From positions 744,001-808,000 of the forward strand of contig CAZYYE010000002.1 of the NCBI GenBank assembly GCA_964651535.1: a stretch of DNA of 64,000 nt, given 5' to 3'. The notes beneath the pieces were generated by a model that worked only from the letters and a program-made list of their open reading frames with translations, ran no database searches and was not told the origin of the DNA. Both the position numbers and the translations under genes were made by a program. The first letter of the stretch is position 1. Each line of letters begins with the position of its first letter. This DNA comes from Terrimesophilobacter sp964651535 (GTDB lineage Bacteria > Actinomycetota > Actinomycetes > Actinomycetales > Microbacteriaceae). Positions 43,276 to 51,782 of the stretch are shown here, in pieces.

Positions 43276-43937
43276 GTCGCCACCCCCAACTCGTCCCGCA
43301 ATTTGATCATTCCGTCGCGCAACCGGGTCTTCACCGTGCCGAGCGGAATGGACAGCAACTCGGCAACTTCCGTTTGCGTGTAGCCATCGAAGTAGGTGAG
43401 ATTGAGCGCCTGGCGCTGCAGTTCACTCAATCGTGCCATTGCGACTTTCACCCTTTCGCTCTCAATTCTCGTCTCCACCTGTTCGGCCGTGTCATCGAAG
43501 TCGGTTCCGATGTCCCGGATGCCGATCTTCACGTCCCGATCGCGCCCGGATTGCGCGGACCGCACGCGGTCGATTGCTCGTCGACGGGACATCGTGAGCA
43601 TCCACGACAGCGCCGAGCCTTTGCTTCTGTCGAACTTCGGGGCCGTCTGCCAGATTTCCAGGTACACCTCCTGGGCTACTTCCTCGGATTGCGCGTGATC
43701 GATGAGGACCCGTTTGATGAGCCCGAGCAGTCTCGGTGCCGTTTCGTCGTACAGGTCGCTGAATGCAGCCTGGTCGCCTCGAGCCACTTTGCCCAAAAGT
43801 TCGTCGATCGAGTCAGGACCGTCATTTTCGCTGCCGCGGTCGAGATCTGGGAAGCTGGGCACAGAGTCAAGCTTCTCAAATATTGGAGAGGGTTGGTTGA
43901 CAAAGCCAACCTCGGGCTCCCTCGTTGCGGTGAGCAT
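43272..43937 (-). CDS. sigK: ECF RNA polymerase sigma factor SigK
   Basis: 221 aa. Region 2 (FSDLYDETAPRLLGLIKRVLIDHAQSEEVAQEVYLEIWQTAPKF, about 60-103) and region 4 (LSELQRQALNLTYFDGYTQTEVAELLSIPLGTVKTRLRDGMIKLR, about 170-215) fit SigK. The first 50 residues are an extended leader. The ATG at 43937 lies 7 nt after a SigK-type -10, so the autoregulated transcript may be leaderless. Confidence 0.92.
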   Translation of the reverse strand: MLTATREPEVGFVNQPSPIFEKLDSVPSFPDLDRGSENDGPDSIDELLGKVARGDQAAFSDLYDETAPRLLGLIKRVLIDHAQSEEVAQEVYLEIWQTAPKFDRSKGSALSWMLTMSRRRAIDRVRSAQSGRDRDVKIGIRDIGTDFDDTAEQVETRIESERVKVAMARLSELQRQALNLTYFDGYTQTEVAELLSIPLGTVKTRLRDGMIKLRDELGVAT

Positions 43938-43944
43938 GTCTGTA

Positions 43945-43972
43945 GTTCGGCGTGTGCGCCGATACGGATTGG
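43945..43972 (-). promoter_or_regulatory. SigK-type autoregulatory promoter of sigK-rskA
   Basis: Reverse strand CCAATCC (43966-43972), 15-bp spacer, CCGAAC (43945-43950), then 7 nt to the sigK ATG. Identical spacing to the DUF4383 promoter. Confidence 0.72.
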
Positions 43973-44157
43973 CCGCGGGTTCGGACTGGCGGTGAGTTCA
44001 GCGACGGGTTATTCGCCGGGCCGCAGAACGCCTCTCGGCGCGAGGCCGCTCGAAGCGGCGAATATTGGAGCCCGGGGTTACTGCGGCCCGACGCTGGCCC
44101 TTTCGGACCACGACGAGTCTAACCGCTGGCTCCCGGATGGGCGATGCGCGCCCACAG

Positions 44158-44787
44158 TCAATCGAGCTGGCCCCTGCGCCACAGCCTCGCGCATGAGGTC
44201 AGCTCCGCCGCGGTTTCGGAAAGCCGGAGCGCGCGCGTGGTCAGCTCGGTTCCCCGATCCGGGTTGGTCGGATCCGCGTCATCCGCAAGTGACATCGCGC
44301 CGCCTGCCGTGAGGCGGCAGAACGACGCGGCCCTGTCCAGTGCGATGGCGAAGTCGCCCTGGAACGCTCCGCGAAGGATCTCGTCGGCGAGCGTCAGGAT
44401 CTCGGCGGGGCCTGTGGGTGTTGGGGCGCCGGCGACGACGTGATCGATCGTGGGCGTCACTTCGGTGCCTCGTTGAAACAGGTAGCTGACGTCCTCGGCA
44501 TCCTGCCGGACGAACGCTCGCATGAGGTAGATGCGCCACAGTGCACCGGGGAGGCTGCGGGGGCTCGCGCGAGCCCACAGTTCGGCGACCGCGTCGATCC
44601 CGTGCTCGTCCGTGTAGGCGATCATCCGCTCGACGACCGCGGCATCCGAGTTTCCCCGCACCCGCGCCAGGAGCGCCGCCGCGGTTTCGTGCGCGACGCT
44701 GCTGATGTGGGCAGGATCCAGCCCGCCCTCGAACTCGTCAAACTTCGAGCCCGAAAACTGGGTTGGCTTGTGAAATTCGTCGGTCAC
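44158..44787 (-). CDS. Conserved actinobacterial hypothetical protein
   Basis: 209 aa from GTG 44787 (VTDEFHKPTQFSGSKFDEF); the frame to 44838 is longer but includes the tRNA-proximal region. Helical, soluble, rich in Ala/Asp, with the segment GALWRIYLMRAFVRQD and a C-terminal RALRLSETAAELTSCARLWRRGQLD. Homologues are widespread in Microbacteriaceae and sometimes mislabelled as RNA polymerase subunits. No function can be proposed. Confidence 0.75.
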   Translation of the reverse strand: MTDEFHKPTQFSGSKFDEFEGGLDPAHISSVAHETAAALLARVRGNSDAAVVERMIAYTDEHGIDAVAELWARASPRSLPGALWRIYLMRAFVRQDAEDVSYLFQRGTEVTPTIDHVVAGAPTPTGPAEILTLADEILRGAFQGDFAIALDRAASFCRLTAGGAMSLADDADPTNPDRGTELTTRALRLSETAAELTSCARLWRRGQLD

Positions 44788-44794
44788 GCCTTCC

Positions 44795-44800
44795 ACCCTA
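44795..44800 (-). promoter_or_regulatory. -10 box for the gene at 44158-44787 (leaderless)
   Basis: TAGGGT on the reverse strand, 7 nt before GTG 44787. It supports the shorter start and lies 55 bp from the divergent tRNA-Lys. Confidence 0.5.
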
Positions 44801-44854
44801 GGCGAGGCGTTCGTGCAGTTCACGGCCGCCCGTTCCACGATAGATTTGTAGTGC

Positions 44855-44927
44855 GGGCCTCTAGCTCAGTTGGTAGAGCAAAGGACTTTTAATCCTTGGG
44901 TCGTGGGTTCGAGCCCCACGGGGCCCA
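44855..44927 (+). tRNA. tRNA-Lys (anticodon TTT)
   Basis: 73 nt. Acceptor GGGCCTC pairs with GGGGCCC (one G-U); D-arm GCTCAGTTGGTAGAGC; anticodon loop CTTTTAA with TTT; T-arm GTGGGTTCGAGCCCCAC. CCA not encoded. A TAGATT box at 44841-44846 is a good -10. Confidence 0.95.
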
Positions 44928-44958
44928 CCGTTGAGCAACGCCGTGGTGACCGCGCTGG

Positions 44959-44964
44959 TAGCGT
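44959..44964 (+). promoter_or_regulatory. -10 box for the KhtT-like gene (leaderless)
   Basis: TAGCGT followed by 6 nt and GTG 44971, without a Shine-Dalgarno sequence. Confidence 0.5.
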
Positions 44965-44970
44965 TGCAGT

Positions 44971-45465
44971 GTGGGCGTACGCGTAGAAAAGTCTGACCTT
45001 CCCGGTCTCGGTGTCCGGCACGACCTGATCACCGCCAAGGGCCGGCGCATCGGCGTGGTCACATTCCGCGACGGGCGACGCGAGCTCACCATTTTCGACC
45101 TCGATGATCCTGACTCATGCATCGTCTCGATCCCGATCACCGATCCTGAGTCCTCCACTCTCGCTGAGCTGCTCGGCGCGTCGGTCGTGCTCAGCAAGCT
45201 CACCGAACTCACCGATGAACCCTCCGGGCTCTTCACCGAGCACATGCTCATCCCGTCCGACTCCATTTACGCTGGTCGACCTCTCGGCGACACGCGTGCG
45301 CGCACGCGCACGGGCGTTTCCATCGTGGCACTCGTTCGCGACAAAAAGGTGATCCCCTCACCGACCCCCAACGAGAAGATAGAAGCCGGGGACGCTCTCA
45401 TCGCCGTGGGCACCCGCCCCGGACTGGACTCTCTTTCCGAGTTGATCATCTCCAAATCCGGCTGA
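44971..45465 (+). CDS. Cation:proton antiporter regulatory subunit (KhtT-like, TrkA-C domain)
   Basis: 164 aa from GTG 44971. N-terminal half (VEKSDLPGLGVRHDLITAKGRRIGVVTFRDGRRELTIF) is KhtT-like, and the C-terminal half is a TrkA-C/RCK-C domain (AGRPLGDTRARTRTGVSIVALVRDKKVIPSPTPNEKIEAGDALIAVGT). In Bacillus the KhtT subunit gates the KhtU K+/H+ antiporter, with c-di-AMP or pH control. Five base pairs separate it from the antiporter gene. Confidence 0.87.
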   Translation: MGVRVEKSDLPGLGVRHDLITAKGRRIGVVTFRDGRRELTIFDLDDPDSCIVSIPITDPESSTLAELLGASVVLSKLTELTDEPSGLFTEHMLIPSDSIYAGRPLGDTRARTRTGVSIVALVRDKKVIPSPTPNEKIEAGDALIAVGTRPGLDSLSELIISKSG

Positions 45466-45470
45466 GCACC

Positions 45471-46697
45471 ATGGGCAACGAGGTGCACGAGACGACCCTT
45501 CTCCTCGTTGAGGTTGGCGCACTGCTCCTGGGGCTCTCGCTCCTCGCACGGTTCGGATCCCGGTTCGGCATTTCGCCGATCCCGCTGTACCTGCTGGCCG
45601 GACTCGCGTTCGGCAATGGCGGAGCGCTTCCGCTTTCCGCGAGCAACGAATTCTTCTCCGTGGGATCCGAGATCGGCGTCATCCTCCTCCTCGTCATGCT
45701 CGGGCTCGAATACTCGGCGACGGAACTTGTGGGAAGTCTGAAGCGCTCGAAACTCGCCGGTCTTCTGGATGCCGTATTCAATGCGTTGCCGGGCGCAGCA
45801 TTCGCGATCATCCTCGGGTGGGGCCCGATTGCAGCGCTCGCCCTTGCCGGGATCACGTGGGTGTCCTCCTCCGGCGTGATCGCGAAACTGTTGCGCGACC
45901 TGGGTCGCATCGGTAACCGCGAAACCCCCGTCATCCTTTCCGTCCTCGTCATCGAGGATCTCGCCATGGCGTTCTACCTGCCCGTGCTCTCGGCGGTCGT
46001 CATCGGCGCCGGCATCATGCAGGGGGCGATCACGCTCGCGATCGCCGTGCTCGTCGTCCTGATCATTCTTCTCGTCGCGCTGAGGTGGGGACGCTTCCTG
46101 TCCCGCCTGTTCCCCGCCGAACACGCCGAGGCTCTCCTGCTGGGCGTGCTCGGCCTCACCATGCTCGTGGCAGGCATCGCCGACCGCGTCAACGTTTCCG
46201 CTGCCGTCGGAGCGTTCCTCGTCGGCATCGCGCTCTCGGGACCCGTCGCGCACAACGCAGCACAGCTGCTCACACCGCTTCGCGACCTGTTCGCGGCAAT
46301 CTTCTTCGTGTTCTTCGGCCTCGCAACGGACCCCGCAGACATCCTGCCCGTGATGCTTCCCGCACTCGGGCTCGCGTTCCTCACCATCGCCACCAAGACG
46401 GCGAGCGGATACCTCGCGGCGAAACACGCCGGCATCGGGAAGCTGGGGCGCTGGCGTACCGGATTGTCCCTCGCGCCGCGAGGGGAGTTCTCCATCGTCA
46501 TCGCCGGTCTCGCGGTCGGCGCCGGCCTCGAACCGCAGCTCGCACCGCTCGCGACGGCCTACGTTCTCATAACCATCATCGCGGGTTCGATCACAACTCG
46601 TCTGCCCGATGCCGGATGGTTCCGCCGAATGGTCGGCCCGTCCGCAATCGCCGCGCCTCAGCCCAGCCAGATCCCCACGACGGATCCAAGCGCGTAA
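45471..46697 (+). CDS. CPA2 family potassium/proton antiporter (KhtU/KefB-like)
   Basis: 408 aa, about 12 transmembrane helices. The conserved LLVMLGLEYSATEL region and the SSSGVIAKLLRDLGRI segment with VIEDLAM (ion-binding Asp in the unwound helix) define a CPA2 exchanger. It lacks a C-terminal TrkA-N domain, which fits a partner regulatory subunit encoded upstream. It probably exports K+ in exchange for protons. The 3' end overlaps the convergent iron transporter gene by 40 bp. Confidence 0.87.
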   Translation: MGNEVHETTLLLVEVGALLLGLSLLARFGSRFGISPIPLYLLAGLAFGNGGALPLSASNEFFSVGSEIGVILLLVMLGLEYSATELVGSLKRSKLAGLLDAVFNALPGAAFAIILGWGPIAALALAGITWVSSSGVIAKLLRDLGRIGNRETPVILSVLVIEDLAMAFYLPVLSAVVIGAGIMQGAITLAIAVLVVLIILLVALRWGRFLSRLFPAEHAEALLLGVLGLTMLVAGIADRVNVSAAVGAFLVGIALSGPVAHNAAQLLTPLRDLFAAIFFVFFGLATDPADILPVMLPALGLAFLTIATKTASGYLAAKHAGIGKLGRWRTGLSLAPRGEFSIVIAGLAVGAGLEPQLAPLATAYVLITIIAGSITTRLPDAGWFRRMVGPSAIAAPQPSQIPTTDPSA

Positions 46698-47731
46698 GTC
46701 ACCGCCGCCGCGCCGAACCCGATGGCCAGCTGGCGCAGAGCCCGCTTCGTGGGCGACGCACCGGAGAACAGCCCGACGATGGCTCCCGTCATGAGCAGGA
46801 TGACTCCGACGAGAACCGAAGCAATCACGACGGCCACGATTCCGGTCGCCCCGAAAATGTGCGGAAGGACGGGCATAGCGGCGCCCACCGCAAAGAAAAC
46901 GAAACTCGACATCGCCGCACCCCGCGCCGACCCGACCTCCTCGTGCTGGTCGGTCTCGGGTGAGCTATCGAGCCGATGGTCCCGCAACACCGCAGCTGCC
47001 CTGTCGGCTGCGTCCGACTCTGACATTCCACGCGCGCGGTAGACGAGCGCAAGCTCGTTCGCATCGACGTCGAGGTTCGTGATCGCCCCGCCGCGATTCG
47101 GGCCAGGCGAGCTGGATTCGAGCAGCTCCCGCTGGGAACTCACAGACACGTACTCGCCGGCCGCCATGGAGAGCGCACCCGCCAGCAGCCCAGCAAGCCC
47201 GGCGACGATGACGAACTCGTTCGAGGCCCCCGTCGCTGCAATGCCCAGAACGAGCGCGAAATTGCTCACAAGTCCGTCGTTCGCACCGAACACGGCGGCC
47301 CGGAATGTTCCGGAGACTCTCGCCCTGCCGCGCGCGGCGAGCCCGCGGACAACCTCTTCGTGGATGCGTTCATCCGCCGCCATCGAACGAGTGGCATCGC
47401 CATCCGACTCGTACGGCGACCGTGCCTCTGCCCTCTGGGCGAGCGCAAGCACGAAGACCGAACCGAACCTTCTGGCCAGCCAGCCGAGGATACGCGTGCG
47501 GACCTCGTCGCGCAGCGGCTCTCCCACATCATCGCCGAGCAAGGCGAGCCAGTGGGCTTCGTGCCTTCCCTCCGCCTCGGCGAGCGCCAGCAGAATGTCG
47601 CGCTCCTCCCCCGTGCGTCGGGATGCGAGGTCGCGGTAGACCGCCGCCTCCGCGCGCTCATTCGCCAGGTAGCGGCGCCACCGGCGAATCTGGGCCGGCG
47701 TCGGCGCCGGTGCCGGCTCAGGCGCTGCCAT
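46658..47731 (-). CDS. Ferritin-like / VIT1 (CCC1) fusion, MbfA-type iron transporter
   Basis: 357 aa. Residues about 15-135 form a ferritin-like four-helix domain with ANERAEAAVYRDLA and EGRHEAHW (ExxH-type ligands); then the VIT1/CCC1 membrane domain with GANDGLVSNFALVLGIA, AAGEYVSVSSQREL and four or five helices. MbfA-like proteins export iron (or manganese) and protect from peroxide. It overlaps galM by 14 bp. Confidence 0.87.
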   Translation of the reverse strand: MAAPEPAPAPTPAQIRRWRRYLANERAEAAVYRDLASRRTGEERDILLALAEAEGRHEAHWLALLGDDVGEPLRDEVRTRILGWLARRFGSVFVLALAQRAEARSPYESDGDATRSMAADERIHEEVVRGLAARGRARVSGTFRAAVFGANDGLVSNFALVLGIAATGASNEFVIVAGLAGLLAGALSMAAGEYVSVSSQRELLESSSPGPNRGGAITNLDVDANELALVYRARGMSESDAADRAAAVLRDHRLDSSPETDQHEEVGSARGAAMSSFVFFAVGAAMPVLPHIFGATGIVAVVIASVLVGVILLMTGAIVGLFSGASPTKRALRQLAIGFGAAAVTYALGSVVGIWLG

Positions 47732-48662
47732 ACGTCACTCCCCAACTGCCCGACCATTCTTCGCCCGGTTGCAGCCAACGCAGCCCGATGCCGCTATTGA
47801 ACGCGTTCGGCGGCGCCGTCATCGGCTCGATCGCGACGGCCTGACCCAGCGCATTCGGTGCGTCCGGACGAGGACGGGGGAACGTGTGCGGAGTGAATGC
47901 CTGAACAAACCCGAAGTCGGGGCCCTGCCACACCTCGGTGAAACGACCGTCCGAGGCGCTCAAGCGGTGGCGCGCGCGGCCGTCCGCATCGCGGGAAACC
48001 TGTCCGAACGGCGTATCCAAATCGAGATCGCGAACCCTGCGCCCTCCGCGCAAGTCGAACTCGGTGCCGTCGACGGCGACCTCGTCGCCGGGAATCAGGC
48101 GGTCATCGAGCACGAACCGCGATTCGGCCGCGAGCGACAAGGTGAGATCGCCAATGGGCACGTCCCCTACCCGGAAGAACGGATGCGCGCCGACGGCGAA
48201 CGGCGCGACGCTTTTCGAGCGGTTGTGGAACCGATGGGTTACCGTGATTCCGCCGGGGACGACCGCATACCGAACACTCGTGTCGACGATGAACGGGTAC
48301 CCGTGCTGCGGGTACACGGTCGCCTCGAGCGTGATCGCGCTCGCGCTTCGCTCGGCCGCGCGATACGGCCGAGAACGCAGCAGTCCGTGGATCGCGTTGC
48401 GCTTGCCCACCTCGGTCAGGTCGAGCTGCTGAGGTTCGCCATCCAGCCACCACACTCCGTCGCGGACGCGATTCGGCCACGGTGCGAGCACAATCCCCGA
48501 ACCGTACGGCGGGCTGGACTCGACGCTGTACGCGTCGATGACCTCGACATCGTCGACTTCCAGAACCCGAAGCGATGCTGCCACCTCCGTTATGATGGCG
48601 AGAGTCCGGGTGCCCTCGCTCTCCAGCTCAAGAGTGAACTGTTCGCCGGTCGGTGCTCGCAT
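47718..48662 (-). CDS. galM: Aldose 1-epimerase family protein (galactose mutarotase)
   Basis: 314 aa from ATG 48662. Aldose epimerase motifs: PWPNRVRDGVWWLDGE, NAIHGLLR (active-site His), GAHPFFRVGD and AIEPMTAPPNAFNSG (catalytic Glu). It interconverts alpha- and beta-galactose or related hexoses. It is divergent from galTK with only 28 bp between starts, so promoters overlap and expression is probably coordinated. Confidence 0.87.
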   Translation of the reverse strand: MRAPTGEQFTLELESEGTRTLAIITEVAASLRVLEVDDVEVIDAYSVESSPPYGSGIVLAPWPNRVRDGVWWLDGEPQQLDLTEVGKRNAIHGLLRSRPYRAAERSASAITLEATVYPQHGYPFIVDTSVRYAVVPGGITVTHRFHNRSKSVAPFAVGAHPFFRVGDVPIGDLTLSLAAESRFVLDDRLIPGDEVAVDGTEFDLRGGRRVRDLDLDTPFGQVSRDADGRARHRLSASDGRFTEVWQGPDFGFVQAFTPHTFPRPRPDAPNALGQAVAIEPMTAPPNAFNSGIGLRWLQPGEEWSGSWGVTYGSA

Positions 48663-48690
48663 ACCGTTCAGCCTAAATGCAGAGAGAATC

Positions 48691-49806
48691 ATGGCGTCGA
48701 TTACCAGGCACGCGACAACTCTCGCGGACGGCCGCGAACTCATCTACTTCGACGACGCCGACACCTCTCTCGGTGCGGAACGCGCCGTCGACGCCCGCGT
48801 TCTCGACCCCCGTCCGCACACCGCGACGATGCGGCAGGATGTGCTCACGGGCGAGTGGGTGTCCATCGCGGCGGCCCGCCAGAACAGGGTGTTCCTTCCG
48901 CCGCCGGACAAGGACCCGCTCGCCCCGGCCACTCCGTCGAACCCGTCCGAGATCCCCAGCAACTACGACGTCGCCGTGTTCGAGAACCGGTCGCCCTCGT
49001 TCGGCCCCGCGCTGAGCGGCGAAAATGCGCCACGGGGGCTCGCGGACCTGGCCGACCTCGGGATCGGCAGAACCCGCACCTCCGTCGGCCGCTGCGAAGT
49101 GGTGTGCTTCAGCCCAGACACCCACGGTTCGTTCGGCAGCCAGACTGTTTCCCGCGCACGCACGGTCATCGAGGCGTGGGCGGACCGTACTGCCGCACTC
49201 TCCGCACTCCCCGGCATCGAACAGGTATTCCCGTTCGAAAACCGCGGGGAAGCAATCGGGGTGACCCTGCACCATCCGCACGGGCAGATCTACGCATACC
49301 CCTACATCACGCCGCGCACGCAGCGATTGGTGTCCTCCGTCGAGCGGATGCCGCACCTTTTCGACCGTGTGCTCGAATTCGAGCTCGCCTCGGAACGAGT
49401 CGTTTTGCGCGGCGAACACTGGAGCGCATTCGTCCCGTTCGCAGCGCGGTGGCCCATTGAAGTGCACATGCTCCCCCACAGGCATGTCGCCGACTTCGCG
49501 GAGACGAGCGCTGCGGAACGCGACGAACTCGCCACGATGTACCGCTCTCTCCTTCGCGGCCTCGACCGGATCTACGACTCTGAGACTCCCTACATTGCCG
49601 CGTGGCACCAGGCGCCCGTGAATGTCCACCGCGACGACATCCGGCTCATGCTCCAGGTGACGTCTCCTCGGCGGGCTGCCGACAAACTCAAGTACCTGGC
49701 CGGCTCCGAGGCCGCGATGGGCGCGTGGATCGGCGATGTCACCCCGGAGAGCACCGCCGAACTCATGCGGGACGGCATCGCCGCGGCAGCACGGGACGAT
49801 TCGTGA
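48691..49806 (+). CDS. galT: Galactose-1-phosphate uridylyltransferase
   Basis: 371 aa from ATG 48691 (AGAGAG about 7 nt upstream). GalT signatures: DVLTGEWVSIAAARQNRVFLP near the N-terminus, the nucleophile segment TLHHPHGQIYAYP (HPH) and HMLPHRHVADF. It swaps UMP from UDP-glucose to galactose-1-phosphate in the Leloir pathway. GTGA overlap with galK. Confidence 0.94.
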   Translation: MASITRHATTLADGRELIYFDDADTSLGAERAVDARVLDPRPHTATMRQDVLTGEWVSIAAARQNRVFLPPPDKDPLAPATPSNPSEIPSNYDVAVFENRSPSFGPALSGENAPRGLADLADLGIGRTRTSVGRCEVVCFSPDTHGSFGSQTVSRARTVIEAWADRTAALSALPGIEQVFPFENRGEAIGVTLHHPHGQIYAYPYITPRTQRLVSSVERMPHLFDRVLEFELASERVVLRGEHWSAFVPFAARWPIEVHMLPHRHVADFAETSAAERDELATMYRSLLRGLDRIYDSETPYIAAWHQAPVNVHRDDIRLMLQVTSPRRAADKLKYLAGSEAAMGAWIGDVTPESTAELMRDGIAAAARDDS

Positions 49807-50978
49807 CCGACATCCGCGACGATGCGTTCGCGGCGTTCCGGGAACTGTTCGGCCACGAGCCCGACGGGCTGTGGTCGGCGCCCGGCCGCGTGAACCTCAT
49901 CGGCGAACATACCGACTACAACGGCGGATTCGTGCTCCCGTTCGCCATCGACCGGCGCACCGTCGCCGCGGTCGCAGTACGCGATGACAGGATGCTGCGC
50001 GTCGCGAGCGCGTTCGCGGACGAGCTCGTGGAACTCGACCTCGCCGCTCTCTCCCCTGGCGCTCTCCGCGGCTGGTCGGCGTATCCGATGGGGGTCGCCT
50101 GGGCGCTGGGTGCAACGGAGTTGGGCGAACTCCGCGCGGATCTCGGCGCAGTACCCGGTGTCGACATTTTCATCGACTCCGACGTCCCGGTGGGAGCCGG
50201 CCTCTCGTCCTCGGCCGCGATCGAGTGCGCAGTAGCGCTCGCGCTGAACGATATCTGGCGGATCGGCCTCGACCGGGCGGCGCTTGCCCGGGCGGGCCAA
50301 CTCGCGGAGCACACGGCTGTCGGCGCGCCCACCGGAATCATGGACCAGACCACCTCGCTTTTCGGCGAGGACGGCGCCGCCGTCTTCCTGGATTGCCGCT
50401 CGATGGAGTCCCATCCAGTCAGGCTCGGGTTCGCCGAGGCCGAACTTTCTCTCGTCGTGATCGACACCGCCACCGCCCACGATCTGGCGGACGGCGGGTA
50501 CCGCGAACGCAGAGCATCGTGCGAACTCGCTGCCGAAACACTCGGGATCGCCTCCCTGCGCGATCTTGACGCGGATGGCCTTCCGCGAGCGAGGGAAGTC
50601 CTCGATGAGGTCACCTTCCGGCGTGCGCGGCACGTCGTAACCGAGAACCAGCGTGTGCTCGATACCGTGCGGCTTCTGACGGAAGACGGGCCGGGCGGGA
50701 TCGGCGAGTTGCTCACCGCATCCCACCGCTCGCTCCGCGACGATTTCGAAGTGTCAACACCCGAATTGGACCTCGCCGTGGAGACTGCGTTGAACCTCGG
50801 CGCGCTCGGCGCGAGGATGACCGGTGGCGGTTTCGGCGGCGCCGCCATCGCCCTCATCCCCGAAACTGAGGAATCACTGTTACGAGTTGCTATCGATGGC
50901 GCGTTTGCCGAACACGGCTATAGCCAACCTGATATTTTCAGGGTTAACGCCTCCGTCGGTGCCCGACGGGACATGTGA
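49803..50978 (+). CDS. galK: Galactokinase
   Basis: 391 aa from GTG 49803. GHMP-kinase signatures: galactose motif GRVNLIGEHTDYNGGFVLPFA, phosphate loop VPVGAGLSSSAAIE, and the C-terminal GARMTGGGFGGAAIALI. It phosphorylates galactose for GalT. With galM divergent, the locus encodes most of a Leloir pathway; galE is not in the window. Confidence 0.95.
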   Translation: MTDIRDDAFAAFRELFGHEPDGLWSAPGRVNLIGEHTDYNGGFVLPFAIDRRTVAAVAVRDDRMLRVASAFADELVELDLAALSPGALRGWSAYPMGVAWALGATELGELRADLGAVPGVDIFIDSDVPVGAGLSSSAAIECAVALALNDIWRIGLDRAALARAGQLAEHTAVGAPTGIMDQTTSLFGEDGAAVFLDCRSMESHPVRLGFAEAELSLVVIDTATAHDLADGGYRERRASCELAAETLGIASLRDLDADGLPRAREVLDEVTFRRARHVVTENQRVLDTVRLLTEDGPGGIGELLTASHRSLRDDFEVSTPELDLAVETALNLGALGARMTGGGFGGAAIALIPETEESLLRVAIDGAFAEHGYSQPDIFRVNASVGARRDM

Positions 50979-51017
50979 CTCACTCTGGTGCAGTGACGCC
51001 AAAATAAGGAGTTGACT

Positions 51018-51782
51018 GTGGGGGTCCCCTTCCTCAGATTCGCGGGAGTCTCGACCGCGGCGCTCGCTCTCGTCGTGGGTCTGTCCGGCTGTGCCGGAGA
51101 GTCGACTCCGGCGCCGTCCGTGTCCACTCCGGTCAGCGAATCGCCGACTCCGTCGGCAGAGCCGACCCCCGACGAGACGGCGGACATCCTGTTCACGATT
51201 ACCGCCAACGTTCGGGCAGTGGATGGCCGCACGATCGGCATTTCCATGGCAGCCCATGCGCCTCTCGCCAGCACGGACAAGGCGGCGGCCGAGTTGCGCG
51301 ACAAGTTCATCGACTTGTGCGGCGAGGGCAACGGCCCGCAGCCGATCACCGAGCAGTATCTGGAAGACAACGGGAGCACCCTCCTGCGCATCGCACTCGC
51401 GTCGACGGCGCCCGATCTGACGTTCGCCTCGCCCATTGCGCTGCACCTGGGCAGCCCCTATTTCGCGCAAGCGGCCTTTGGAACCGGGATAACCCCCACG
51501 ATTGGCGGCCACACGTGCTTCAACGGATTCGATTGGGCCAAATCGGGGTCGGCAACCGGCATCGGCGACTTCGAGAACTCGGATGCCGGTGCGGATCTGA
51601 ACCAGTGGCAGTTCGGCCGCTACGGGTTCTCCGTCGATCCGAATTCGGGCGCAACCATTGAAGCGTGCCGGGTAACGATCACCGAGGTCGGTATGAAGAA
51701 CAACCTCGACCAAGTCCCCGGCTGGGATCCCAGCAGAGCCGGCGACGGCATTTCCTGCATGATCGGCTACGCCGGAGAGTAG
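51018..51782 (+). CDS. Secreted lipoprotein of unknown function
   Basis: 254 aa from GTG 51018 (AGGAG 6 nt upstream; TTG 51012 is less well placed). Lipobox ends GLSGC (Cys about residue 25), followed by a Ser/Thr/Pro-rich linker of about 30 residues. The mature domain contains two cysteines (DLCGEG and HTCFNG) likely forming a disulfide, plus ACRV near the end. No family recognised. Its end overlaps the convergent folD stop by 16 bp. Confidence 0.78.
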   Translation: MGVPFLRFAGVSTAALALVVGLSGCAGESTPAPSVSTPVSESPTPSAEPTPDETADILFTITANVRAVDGRTIGISMAAHAPLASTDKAAAELRDKFIDLCGEGNGPQPITEQYLEDNGSTLLRIALASTAPDLTFASPIALHLGSPYFAQAAFGTGITPTIGGHTCFNGFDWAKSGSATGIGDFENSDAGADLNQWQFGRYGFSVDPNSGATIEACRVTITEVGMKNNLDQVPGWDPSRAGDGISCMIGYAGE

